Origin: JACRLV01 sp045863555 | GTDB lineage: Bacteria > Planctomycetota > Phycisphaerae > UBA1845 > Fen-1342 | Assembly (NCBI GenBank): GCA_045863555.1 | Contig: BTUU01000007.1 | Location: 186,001 to 250,000, forward strand | Direction of reading: 5' to 3' | DNA: 64,000 nucleotides | In this document: positions 1-7,542 of the stretch, in pieces | Layout: each line of letters opens with the position of its first letter | Position numbering within the stretch: position 1 is the first letter of the stretch | Program-made: the position numbers and the translations under genes | Notes under the pieces: generated by a model | Told to the model about the DNA's origin: nothing | The model's input: the letters and a program-made list of their open reading frames with translations, nothing else | The model's database searches: none

Positions 1-1
1 C

Positions 2-502
2 GTTCAGCAGTCGAACGCGGTGGGCCTCGAGGGAACTCCGTTCCTTGAATGCGTGCATCCGCTCGATCGGCCGGCGGTTGAAACGCTGCTGCGCGGGCAG
101 GATCACGGCGTTTGCTGCGCGGATCGGGTGATGCTGCGCGTTCACGGGCGGTTTGAGTGGTGCACGATCCGGGCGGCGCGGCTGCCGGACCGGGGTGTGC
201 TCGTGCACGTTGAACCGGCGATCCGCGACCTCGAGGAGCGGCGGCTCGCGGCGATGGTGAACGAGTCGATCCAGCGTGAGCAGGAGCTTGACCGGTTGAT
301 CCCGGTATTGCGGAATTTCACGGCCCCGGAGCTGGAAGCGATCCGGCGCGAACTGCTGCCCCTGACGCCGGCGGAGAAAACCCGGCCCCGCCGCAGCCGG
401 GCCAACGCGAACTCGGGCGAGGGCCATGTGCCCGCGATCGGTCGTGCCGAAGGGCCGCCGACGGAAGCAACCGAGGCGGAACGGACCGCTTGTGATGCGT
501 AA
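2..502 (+). CDS. C-terminal part of a PAS-like protein (5' end outside window)
   Basis: The reading frame is open to the left window edge, so this is a 3' fragment; the first internal start is a GTG at 20. The first 75 residues resemble the second half of a PAS fold: an 'HPLDR' motif like the HPDDR of PAS_3 domains, then a strand pair around RVHGRFEWCTIRAARLPDRG. A helical region follows (DLEERRLAAMV...ELDRLIPVLRNF) and then a low-complexity tail rich in Arg, Ala and Glu. It may be the sensory end of a signalling protein, but no kinase or output domain is visible. The PAS assignment is by pattern only and is tentative. It ends 21 bases before gmk. Confidence 0.5.
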   Translation, partial: VQQSNAVGLEGTPFLECVHPLDRPAVETLLRGQDHGVCCADRVMLRVHGRFEWCTIRAARLPDRGVLVHVEPAIRDLEERRLAAMVNESIQREQELDRLIPVLRNFTAPELEAIRRELLPLTPAEKTRPRRSRANANSGEGHVPAIGRAEGPPTEATEAERTACDA

Positions 503-517
503 AGGCGCGGCGATAAT
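490..517 (+). promoter_or_regulatory. Candidate sigma-70 promoter of gmk, implying a leaderless transcript
   Basis: TTGTGA (490-495) and GATAAT (512-517) are separated by 16 bases, a reasonable -35/-10 pair. Transcription would begin at or next to the gmk ATG at 524, so the message would be leaderless. No clear Shine-Dalgarno sequence precedes the ATG, which agrees with this. Sequence match only. Confidence 0.35.
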
Positions 518-523
518 GGCCGC

Positions 524-1108
524 ATGAATCGTCCAGCGCGCGGCAATCTCCTCGTGATCAGCGGCCCTTCGGGGGCGGGCAAGACGTCCATCTGCAAGTC
601 GCTGCTCGAGCGGCTTCCGAACGCCTGCTGGTCCGTCTCGGTGACGACCCGGCCGCCACGGGGCGAGGAAGTCGACGGCGTCTCGTACCACTTCATTTCG
701 GATGCGGAATTTCAACGGATGGTGGACGGCGGCGAACTCCTGGAGCACGCGGATTACGTCGGTAAGCGGTATGGCACCCCCCGCCGCCCCGTTGAGGAGG
801 CGATCGCGGCCGGCAAGGTCATCATTCTGGAGATTGACGTTCAGGGCGGTGCGCAGGTTGCCCGCCGGATGCCGGAATCGGTGCGGGTGTTCGTCCTCCC
901 CCCTACCATGGAAACGCTGAAAGCCCGGCTGGAGGGGCGGAAAACCGAGTCGGAAGCTCTCCTGAAGCGGCGGCTGGCCGAGGCGGACGGGGAAATCGCG
1001 TTCGCGACCAAGAGCGGGGTCTACCCCTATGTCATTACCAATGATATACTTGACGACTCGGTTGCGCAGGTGATGGCGATCCTTCGGCAGGAGAATCAGC
1101 GGGAATGA
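524..1108 (+). CDS. gmk: Guanylate kinase
   Basis: Cytoplasmic enzyme converting GMP and ATP to GDP and ADP in purine nucleotide synthesis and salvage. At 194 residues it has the usual family length. The P-loop GPSGAGKT lies at residues 14-21, followed by the GMP-binding stretch SVTTRPPRGEEVDGVSYHF (about 39-57) and the core motif IDVQGGAQV. The ATG at 524 places the P-loop at the normal distance from the N-terminus. The stop overlaps the start of rpoZ (ATGA), so the two are translationally coupled. The gmk-rpoZ-coaBC order is common in bacteria, which supports the identification of all four genes. Confidence 0.97.
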   Translation: MNRPARGNLLVISGPSGAGKTSICKSLLERLPNACWSVSVTTRPPRGEEVDGVSYHFISDAEFQRMVDGGELLEHADYVGKRYGTPRRPVEEAIAAGKVIILEIDVQGGAQVARRMPESVRVFVLPPTMETLKARLEGRKTESEALLKRRLAEADGEIAFATKSGVYPYVITNDILDDSVAQVMAILRQENQRE

Positions 1109-1338
1109 TCAACGCCCTCAAGAGTGACGAAATCATCAATCGCGTCGGCGGCCGCTTTCGTCTGACCGCCTTGATCCAGAAGCGCTGGCTGGAACTGCTC
1201 CAGGGCGGTCGGCCCATGGTCGATCCGGCGGGGAAGACGGAGATGGAGGTCGTCATTGAGGAAATCCTCCAGGGCAAGGTCGGAATCGACTACAAGGCCT
1301 CCGGTCTCGAAGACCCGGCAACCCACCACAACCGCTGA
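1105..1338 (+). CDS. rpoZ: DNA-directed RNA polymerase omega subunit
   Basis: Small subunit that helps assemble and stabilise the beta' subunit of RNA polymerase. The 77-residue product has the omega pattern: an N-terminal helix with IINRVGGRFRLTALIQKRW, then GGRPMV, then an acidic helix EMEVVIEEILQGKV. The ATG overlaps the gmk stop codon by four bases. Assignment rests on size, the RF-LT-L-QKR motif and position between gmk and the coenzyme A genes. The 3' third of the gene overlaps the only normal start codon available to the downstream flavoprotein gene, in another frame. Confidence 0.85.
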   Translation: MINALKSDEIINRVGGRFRLTALIQKRWLELLQGGRPMVDPAGKTEMEVVIEEILQGKVGIDYKASGLEDPATHHNR

Positions 1339-1945
1339 GGCGGGGGCCGATCCTGCGCCGGGCGGCGGCGGGATCGGCGAGTCGCTTCGCGGATACGAGA
1401 TTCTCTTCTGCGTCACGGGCGGGATCGCCGCGTTCAAGGCGGCCGCGCTCGTTTCGGCGCTCGTCCAGCGCGGCTGCGGCGTCACGGTGGCGATGACGCG
1501 CTCTGCGCGGCGATTTGTAACGGCAACGACGTTTCGGGCTCTTTCCGGCCGACCGGTCCACACGAGCCTGTGGCCGAACGCAACGTCCGGCGAGATTCAG
1601 CATCTGAAACTCAGCGAGAACGCGGACCTGCTCGTTGTCGCGCCGGCGACAGCGAACATCATTGGCAAGCTGGCCGGGGGCATCGCGGATGAACTCGTCA
1701 GTTCGCTGCTGCTCGGCGCGGACTGTCCGGTGATGCTCGCTCCGGCGATGAACGAGCGGATGTGGCGGCACGCGGCCGTGCAGCGCAACGTGCAGTTCCT
1801 GCGGGACAACGGGTTCCAGTTCGTCGGGCCGAACACGGGCTGGCAGGCCTGCCGGGCGGTGGGCCCGGGACGAATGAGCGAGCCGGACGAGCTGCTGACG
1901 GAAATAACGGTGCGGCTGCTGCGAAATCCTCCCAGATCACGGTGA
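1256..1945 (+). CDS. coaC: Phosphopantothenoylcysteine decarboxylase (stand-alone CoaC flavoprotein)
   Basis: Decarboxylates 4'-phosphopantothenoylcysteine to 4'-phosphopantetheine in coenzyme A synthesis, using FMN. Visible motifs are VTGGIAAFKA (FMN binding), the active-site His in IQHLKLS, the loop ADLLVVAPATANIIGKLAGG, the substrate motif APAMNERMW (PXMNXXMW) and the Cys-containing clamp QACRAVGPGRM. Only the decarboxylase half of the usual bifunctional CoaBC is here; the ligase follows as a separate gene. The start is a problem: in frame, the only ATG/GTG/TTG before the fold is TTG at 1256, inside rpoZ, giving 45 extra Pro/Thr/Gly-rich residues. A rare start such as ATC or ATT near 1370-1400 is the alternative. 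Confidence 0.9.
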   Translation: MRKSSRARSESTTRPPVSKTRQPTTTAEAGADPAPGGGGIGESLRGYEILFCVTGGIAAFKAAALVSALVQRGCGVTVAMTRSARRFVTATTFRALSGRPVHTSLWPNATSGEIQHLKLSENADLLVVAPATANIIGKLAGGIADELVSSLLLGADCPVMLAPAMNERMWRHAAVQRNVQFLRDNGFQFVGPNTGWQACRAVGPGRMSEPDELLTEITVRLLRNPPRSR

Positions 1946-1949
1946 ACCG

Positions 1950-2648
1950 GTGGCCAGTCAGACGCCGAAGCGAAGCTCCGTCAGGAAGACTTCCCCGGGG
2001 GCCCGGGCACGCGGCAGACTGCGGATCCTCATCACCGCCGGGCCGACCCGCGAGTATATCGACCCCGTTCGTTACCTGAGCAACGACTCCACGGGCCGGA
2101 TGGGGTTCGCCATCGCGGCGGAAGCGATTCGCCGGGGACACGCGGTCACGCTCATTCATGGCCCGGTGGCGCTCGCGCCGCCGGCCGGGGCTCGCACGAC
2201 GGCGATCGTTTCGGCCGCGGAGATGCTGGAGACGTGCCGGCGTGCGTGGCCGCGGCAGGACGTGCTGATCATGAGCGCGGCGGTGGCGGACTATCGGCCG
2301 GCGCGGGTGAGCGACTCGAAGATCAAGAAATCGCGTGACGATCTGACGCTGGAGCTGGAGCCGACGACAGACGTGCTGGCCGATCTCTCCGGAAAGCGGA
2401 GGGCGGGACAGCGGGTGATCGGTTTTGCGCTGGAGGACCGGGACCCGCGTGAAAATGCGAGATCGAAGCTGGAGCGGAAGGGTCTCGACGCGATTGTGCT
2501 GAATCCGCCGGCGGCGATCGGGCGTACAAGATCACGGCTGGAGATTCTGCGGCGCGGCGGTGAGTGGGCGGTGCACGCGATGCGCGACAAGGCGGCGCAT
2601 GCGCGGACGATCGTCGATCTGGCGGAGTCGATCGCGGAGATGGAATGA
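1950..2648 (+). CDS. coaB: Phosphopantothenate-cysteine ligase (stand-alone CoaB)
   Basis: Joins 4'-phosphopantothenate to cysteine in coenzyme A synthesis, supplying the substrate of the adjacent CoaC. The 232-residue protein has the CoaB signatures ITAGPTREYIDPVRYLSN, the DSTGRMG loop, AAVADYRP and the nucleotide-contacting KIKK. It begins with GTG four bases after the coaC stop. The first 24 residues are basic and probably disordered, so the fold starts at RLRILITAG. In most bacteria this domain is fused to CoaC; here a stop codon and a new start separate them. The spacing suggests co-translation in one operon with gmk and rpoZ. Confidence 0.93.
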   Translation: MASQTPKRSSVRKTSPGARARGRLRILITAGPTREYIDPVRYLSNDSTGRMGFAIAAEAIRRGHAVTLIHGPVALAPPAGARTTAIVSAAEMLETCRRAWPRQDVLIMSAAVADYRPARVSDSKIKKSRDDLTLELEPTTDVLADLSGKRRAGQRVIGFALEDRDPRENARSKLERKGLDAIVLNPPAAIGRTRSRLEILRRGGEWAVHAMRDKAAHARTIVDLAESIAEME

Positions 2649-2903
2649 TGAAAAGACGGGCGAGGGGATAGCCCGGTGCGTTGCGCGTCAATCGAGCGGC
2701 GGACTCCTCGGAGGAGCGGATGCAGGAAATCGCGCGTGCGGGTACCGTACCCGGCCTGAGAGGAAGACGGAGACAATCGTAGGCCGCCCCCCCGGGCGCG
2801 AACCCGAATCGACCGAGGACGTAGAGAGTTGCGGACCACTTCAGCGAAATTTCCGATCCGGGAGGCCGCTCCGAGAGAGCCGCGGATCGCGGGGAGGGCC
2901 GGC

Positions 2904-5270
2904 GTGCGAAATCGGCTCATCATTGTCGCTGCGCTCGCCCTGCTCGTGTCCGGCAGCGCGGCTCAGCCGATCCAGGGGACGATCCAGACGGCCGGCTTTG
3001 AAGCGAAGAGCCAGAGCGGGTCGGTCGTTCGGCTGGGACAGTGGTTTCCGATTCTGGGCGGGTTCATCGCGGCGGGCGAGAACTTTCAGGGTTCGTTCAC
3101 GATCGAACGGCCCGACCTCGACGGCGATCGGGTCACGTATTCGTCGGGCCTGGTTGCGGTGACGGCGAACGCGGCTGAGCCGCGGCGCGTCTGGAGCTAC
3201 GCGGTCAGCAACTTCGACCCGAACTCGGGAAATCTCGCGATCGATATCGTCGACTCGCGCGGCGTGATCCTGCCGGGGCCGAGCGCGCTCTTTCCGGCGT
3301 CGCTGAGCAACGACTGGGATCTCGTTCTGGACATCAGCGAGAGCGCGGTGGTCTCGCTGAATCGGTTTGACATGAGCGGGGCCGGCACCGAGAACCTGAT
3401 CATCACGTACGGGAGCCGGCGGACGATCCGGCCGATCTGCGTCGCGCGGCTGCCTGCGCGGAACCTGCCTGACCGTTGGTTCGGACTCGAAGCCGTCGAC
3501 ACGCTCGTCTGGGATGAGCCGGACACCGACCGGGTCAGCGCCGAGCAGATGGCGGCCGTGGTGCGGTGGGTGCGCAACGGGGGCAAGCTCGTGCTGGGGA
3601 TCGGCCCGGCGTGGAGCAAGCTGATCCGGAGCCCGCTGGCGGAGATATTGCCGTACGAGGGCGATTCGCCGCCGGCGGAGGTGGACCGGCTGAGCGCGAC
3701 GGGCAATTTCGTGCGCAACTACATGAAGACGCTGCGGCCGGAGGATTTTGACACTCCGTTTATCGCGGTTACGGCCGGACTGCGGTCGGATGCGATCGCG
3801 TATCTGAAGGACAGCACGCCGGAGGGGCAAGCGATCAACCTGATGGCGCTGCGCTGGGTCGGGAGCGGGCGGGTGACTGCGCTGGCGACGCGGATCCGCG
3901 ACCTGGACCAGGCGCGGCCGAGCGAGCAGTTTTACCGCGACCTGATCGACGTGAACGCGCCGCCGGCGAAGTTCAACGACAAGGAGCGTGAATCACAGAA
4001 TTACTCGAACCCCATCATCCCGATGTATGGGCCGTTCATGGCGCCGATCGAGTTCAGCCGCGCGGCGAGCATCCGGCTGATGATCGCGTTCCTGTTCGTG
4101 GCGGCCTATATCGTGGCGTCGACGATCGGGAGCTGGGTGTGGCTGCGGCGCAAGAACCTGACGACGCTGAGCTGGACGATCTTTGCGGGGTTCGCGGTCG
4201 TGGGGAGTGCGCTGGGGCTGACGGCGGTGGTCGTCGTCCGGGGAGTGCTGGACCGGGTGGCGAGCGTGACGGTGCTCGACCTCGAGGCCGGGTCCGGCGA
4301 GGCGCGCGGGCATGTGTGGTTCGGCTACAAGAGCGCGCAGCGCAAGACGGTCGAGCTGTCGCTGCCGGGCGAGGGGAATTTTCTGCGGCCGCTGGCGGCG
4401 GCGGCGATCGCGTCGTACGCGACGCCGGAGCGGTACCTGGCGCGGCCGGCCGAGGCGGCGCTGGCGGATGTGCCGATGCGGGCGACGCTGAAGCAGTTCG
4501 AGGGGTTCTGGGAAGGGAAGCTGGAGGGGTCTGTCCGGGCGGGGCTGGTCGTCGACCGGAAGACGGGTCGGCTGACGGAAGACAGCTGGATTCAGAATGA
4601 CCTGGGCGTGGACATTTCGAGCGCGTATCTGCTCTTCTACGATCCGCGGATCAACCTTCCGACGGCGGGCGAGACGGGCGGCGTGCCGATCCTGGCGGCC
4701 GGGCTGGATTCGTACTGGCATAAGGGGACGGCATTTGACACGGAGAAGGGCAAACGGGATCTGACGAAGGATGCGTTGCCGCCGGCGTTCAACGTGCTGA
4801 CGGTGCCGCTGGGCGGGGTGAAGTCGTATTCCAAGATCACGAAGCTCGGGGATGCGATCTACCGGGATCATGACAAGCGGCTCGCAGACTGGCAGCGCGG
4901 CGGCCAGAAGACGCCGGAGCCGCTGCTGCTGAATCTCTGGCAGTTGCATACGCAGGATTGGGCGGAAGCGCTGCGGGGGACGATCATTACGCGAACGGTC
5001 GCGGACCAGCGGACGGCGGCGATGCTGCTGGCGTCGACGCGGGGGCTGTATCTACAGAGTTCGACCGACATGGACAGCGTTGGCATTCCCATCGGCTCGG
5101 ACGGATTGCCGGGGCTGGACGTATCGCACTGGCTGACGCGGGGTTATGCGGTGCTGCTGCTGACGGCGGACGTTCCAGGGCCGCCGGCGCTGCACATCGA
5201 CGGCGAGGCGACGCCGAGCGACGAGGGGCGGACGATGTACCGGGTGCGGGTGCCGATCGGATACCAGTGA
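2904..5270 (+). CDS. Membrane-anchored protein with GATase-like region, ABC-exporter associated
   Basis: Unknown function. GTG at 2904 is chosen because GGGGAGGG lies five bases upstream and the product then starts with a clean signal sequence (VRNRLIIVAALALLVSGSAAQ); an upstream TTG at 2829 would add 25 charged residues. The 788-residue protein has an extracytoplasmic N-terminal half containing a stretch like a class-I glutamine-amidotransferase fold (about 198-234, VWDEPDTDR...WVRNGGKLVLGIGP), two transmembrane segments at about 388-410 and 420-444, and a second extracytoplasmic beta-rich half. Planctomycetes commonly place such proteins beside ABC-2 exporter genes, and an ATPase gene follows 28 bases later. 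It may be an accessory subunit of that exporter. Confidence 0.75.
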   Translation: MRNRLIIVAALALLVSGSAAQPIQGTIQTAGFEAKSQSGSVVRLGQWFPILGGFIAAGENFQGSFTIERPDLDGDRVTYSSGLVAVTANAAEPRRVWSYAVSNFDPNSGNLAIDIVDSRGVILPGPSALFPASLSNDWDLVLDISESAVVSLNRFDMSGAGTENLIITYGSRRTIRPICVARLPARNLPDRWFGLEAVDTLVWDEPDTDRVSAEQMAAVVRWVRNGGKLVLGIGPAWSKLIRSPLAEILPYEGDSPPAEVDRLSATGNFVRNYMKTLRPEDFDTPFIAVTAGLRSDAIAYLKDSTPEGQAINLMALRWVGSGRVTALATRIRDLDQARPSEQFYRDLIDVNAPPAKFNDKERESQNYSNPIIPMYGPFMAPIEFSRAASIRLMIAFLFVAAYIVASTIGSWVWLRRKNLTTLSWTIFAGFAVVGSALGLTAVVVVRGVLDRVASVTVLDLEAGSGEARGHVWFGYKSAQRKTVELSLPGEGNFLRPLAAAAIASYATPERYLARPAEAALADVPMRATLKQFEGFWEGKLEGSVRAGLVVDRKTGRLTEDSWIQNDLGVDISSAYLLFYDPRINLPTAGETGGVPILAAGLDSYWHKGTAFDTEKGKRDLTKDALPPAFNVLTVPLGGVKSYSKITKLGDAIYRDHDKRLADWQRGGQKTPEPLLLNLWQLHTQDWAEALRGTIITRTVADQRTAAMLLASTRGLYLQSSTDMDSVGIPIGSDGLPGLDVSHWLTRGYAVLLLTADVPGPPALHIDGEATPSDEGRTMYRVRVPIGYQ

Positions 5271-5298
5271 TGCCAGCTATCGTGACGGAGAGGCGTGC

Positions 5299-6228
5299 GT
5301 GATCATTCAGACCATTAACCTGACCAAGCGCTATGGCAAACTGATCGCGCTGGACAATTTGCATTTGAACATCGAGGAGGGCGAGTGCTTTGGGTATATC
5401 GGCCCGAACGGCGCGGGCAAGACTACAACGATTCGCATCCTCTCGACGCTGCTTCAGCCGACGTGGGGCGAGGCGCGGGTTTGTGGACATGTCGTGGGGT
5501 ATGAATCGCGGAAGATCCGGCCGCTCATCGGGTTCGTGCCTGACTTCTTCGGTGCGTATGAGGACATGGTCGTCCAGGAATACCTGGAATTCTTCGCGGC
5601 CGCGTACAACATCACGGGCAAGAAGCGCACGCAGATCGTCGGCGACGTGCTGGAATTGACGGACCTTTCCTACAAGCGCGATGCGCTGGTCGATTCGCTC
5701 TCGCGGGGCATGAAGCAGCGGCTGTCCATTGCGCGCGTGCTGCTACATGACCCGAAGGTTTTGTTTCTCGACGAGCCGGCCAGCGGCCTCGACCCGCGAG
5801 CGCGCATCGAGATCCGCGCCCTGCTCAAAGAGCTGCACCGCATGGGCAAGACGATTTTGATCAGTTCGCACATCCTGCCTGACCTGGCGGATATGTGCTC
5901 GTCGATCGGGATTCTGGAACGGGGCAAGCTGCTGTATCACGGTTCGGTGTCGGAGGCGCTGCGGCGGGCGCGCGTGGGGACGGTGCTGCATGTGATCACG
6001 ACGGACGACCAGGAACGCACGCGCCTGGTGCTGGAACAGCTCCCGGGAGTGGAGAACGCGGCGATTCGAAATGGGGCTGTCGTTTTGACTCTGGAGGCCG
6101 AGACAAGCGATTTCAGCTTCGTCGCGCAGGCGATGATCGCGAACCGGCTGCGGATTTCGGAGATCAAGCAGGAAGAAGCGAACCTGGAGGCGGCGTTCAT
6201 GCGGCTTACGAAAGGGGTCGTGCAGTAA
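5299..6228 (+). CDS. ABC transporter ATP-binding protein (ABC-2 type exporter)
   Basis: ATPase subunit that powers an ABC-2 type exporter or membrane-remodelling complex. The 309-residue protein has Walker A GPNGAGKTT (about 35-43), signature SLSRGMKQR, Walker B VLFLDEPASGLDP and the H-loop ISSH, with a C-terminal domain of about 100 residues typical of the CcmA/DrrA group. The GTG start follows GGAGAGG. Its partner permease is probably the two-repeat permease at 9498-11360, and the preceding gene is a likely accessory subunit. Two secreted-protein genes separate it from the permease, which is unusual for this module. Substrate unknown. Confidence 0.93.
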   Translation: MIIQTINLTKRYGKLIALDNLHLNIEEGECFGYIGPNGAGKTTTIRILSTLLQPTWGEARVCGHVVGYESRKIRPLIGFVPDFFGAYEDMVVQEYLEFFAAAYNITGKKRTQIVGDVLELTDLSYKRDALVDSLSRGMKQRLSIARVLLHDPKVLFLDEPASGLDPRARIEIRALLKELHRMGKTILISSHILPDLADMCSSIGILERGKLLYHGSVSEALRRARVGTVLHVITTDDQERTRLVLEQLPGVENAAIRNGAVVLTLEAETSDFSFVAQAMIANRLRISEIKQEEANLEAAFMRLTKGVVQ

Positions 6229-6273
6229 CTCTTTGCAGTTCTGAAAAACCAATAGCGAAGTTGGTCCGCCCCG

Positions 6274-6282
6274 TGCTATACT
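6274..6282 (+). promoter_or_regulatory. Candidate extended -10 promoter (TGCTATACT)
   Basis: TGCTATACT matches an extended -10 element (TGnTATAAT) with one mismatch and lies 31 bases before the ATG of the HAF-repeat protein gene. No convincing -35 is visible. It would give the inserted secreted-protein pair its own promoter, independent of the ABC ATPase upstream. Confidence 0.35.
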
Positions 6283-6312
6283 TTAGAGTCGCCCGTCCAG
6301 AGAGGTGCTATT

Positions 6313-7512
6313 ATGAGACTCGGCTGTCAGTTCTTTGGGCTTCTCGTAGCGGCGTGGCCGGTGTGCACGGCCGCAGCACAAGGACAGACGCCGTGCCACT
6401 ACACGATGACGGAGATTCCCAATCCGCCGGGATGGATCACTCGACCGGCCGGCATAAACAACCTCGGCCACGTGGCAGGGTTTCTCGTCGGGGCCGGCGA
6501 CTTTTATAGGGCGTTTTTCTGGAGCCCGGGAACGGGGACGGTGATCCTGCCGTTGCCGCCAGGGCATAACGACATGGGCTGCGCGGGCCTGAACGACTTC
6601 GACCAGATCGTGGGCTACGCGGCGACGCCGCAGGGCGTCCGGTCGGGATACATCTATGACTTCCATGCCAGCGTCTTCACGCTCATAGCACCGCCTTCGT
6701 GGGCGCACTGGGTGGAGCCGGCAGCGATCAATAACACGGGCATGGTCGCAGGGACGGTCTCGGACACCGTAACCGGCCCGGTACACGCGTTCCGATGGCA
6801 TGCGGGCGTTATGACGGACTTGGGAACGGATCCCGCCTTCTCTCGTACTTCGCAAGCGACAGACATCAACGAATCGGGTCTGGTCGTAGGACATGCGGAT
6901 ACTTTTCCTATCAACTACCGTCATGCGTTCAGGTTTGATGAGTCGGTCGCTTGGCTTCCCGAGCCGCCGGAGATTCCGCGCGGCAGCTTTGCAAACGGCA
7001 TAAGCGATAGTGGGTTTGTCGCCGGGCGCGGGGCATATCCAGGGGCGCACGGAGATGGTCTGATCTGGCTACCCTGGGGCACGATTCGGGTCGAAGCCCC
7101 AGAGTCCGCCACGTTCCCGATCGCCGTTTTTTCCGATATCAACTCGTCCGGTCGCGCCGTGGGTACTATGTACTTTTCAAGTGGCATCTTTGCGGTCGCT
7201 TGGCAAGGCGGTGTTACGGTACCTCTACAGGACTTGATATTCCCTCAGCCGACCGGCCGGGTGGACGCGACGAAAGGGATCAATGAGTCTGGCCAAATCG
7301 CGGCGACCATCTCGAATCGCGGCGCCGTACTTACGCCCCGCTGGCTGGCCGGTGACTTGACGGGTGACTGTCACGTTTCGATAGATGACCTTCTGCTCGT
7401 ACTCTCGAACTTTGGTCGGCCTCGTGGAACGTACCCACTTGGCGATGTAGATCTCAATGGTGAGGTCGGATTACCCGATCTAGCCATCATATTGGCCCAA
7501 TGGGGCGGATGA
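6313..7512 (+). CDS. Secreted HAF-repeat protein with C-terminal dockerin-like calcium repeats
   Basis: Exported protein of 399 residues with a signal peptide (1-22, ending AAAQG). The body consists of repeated segments with an 'aINn.G.vvG' core, for example INNLGHVAGF, INNTGMVAGT, INESGLVVGH, ISDSGFVAGR and INESGQIAAT, which is the pattern of the extracellular HAF family. Each segment is probably one blade of a propeller-like fold. The C-terminus carries two EF-hand-like repeats, DLTGDCHVSIDDLLLVLSNFG (split by one gap from) DVDLNGEVGLPDLAIILAQWG, the planctomycete dockerin-like module. Its role is unknown. It may be anchored or assembled outside the cell through the calcium repeats. Confidence 0.8.
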   Translation: MRLGCQFFGLLVAAWPVCTAAAQGQTPCHYTMTEIPNPPGWITRPAGINNLGHVAGFLVGAGDFYRAFFWSPGTGTVILPLPPGHNDMGCAGLNDFDQIVGYAATPQGVRSGYIYDFHASVFTLIAPPSWAHWVEPAAINNTGMVAGTVSDTVTGPVHAFRWHAGVMTDLGTDPAFSRTSQATDINESGLVVGHADTFPINYRHAFRFDESVAWLPEPPEIPRGSFANGISDSGFVAGRGAYPGAHGDGLIWLPWGTIRVEAPESATFPIAVFSDINSSGRAVGTMYFSSGIFAVAWQGGVTVPLQDLIFPQPTGRVDATKGINESGQIAATISNRGAVLTPRWLAGDLTGDCHVSIDDLLLVLSNFGRPRGTYPLGDVDLNGEVGLPDLAIILAQWGG

Positions 7513-7542
7513 CTATTCGCTCCGAGGAAAAGGAATTCTATC

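Noticed and set aside
2690..2790. Possible tRNA, because the antisense frame has a 'GYGTRTRDFLHP' pattern often produced by tRNA regions
   Set aside because: No T-loop TTCRA and no cloverleaf could be drawn on either strand.
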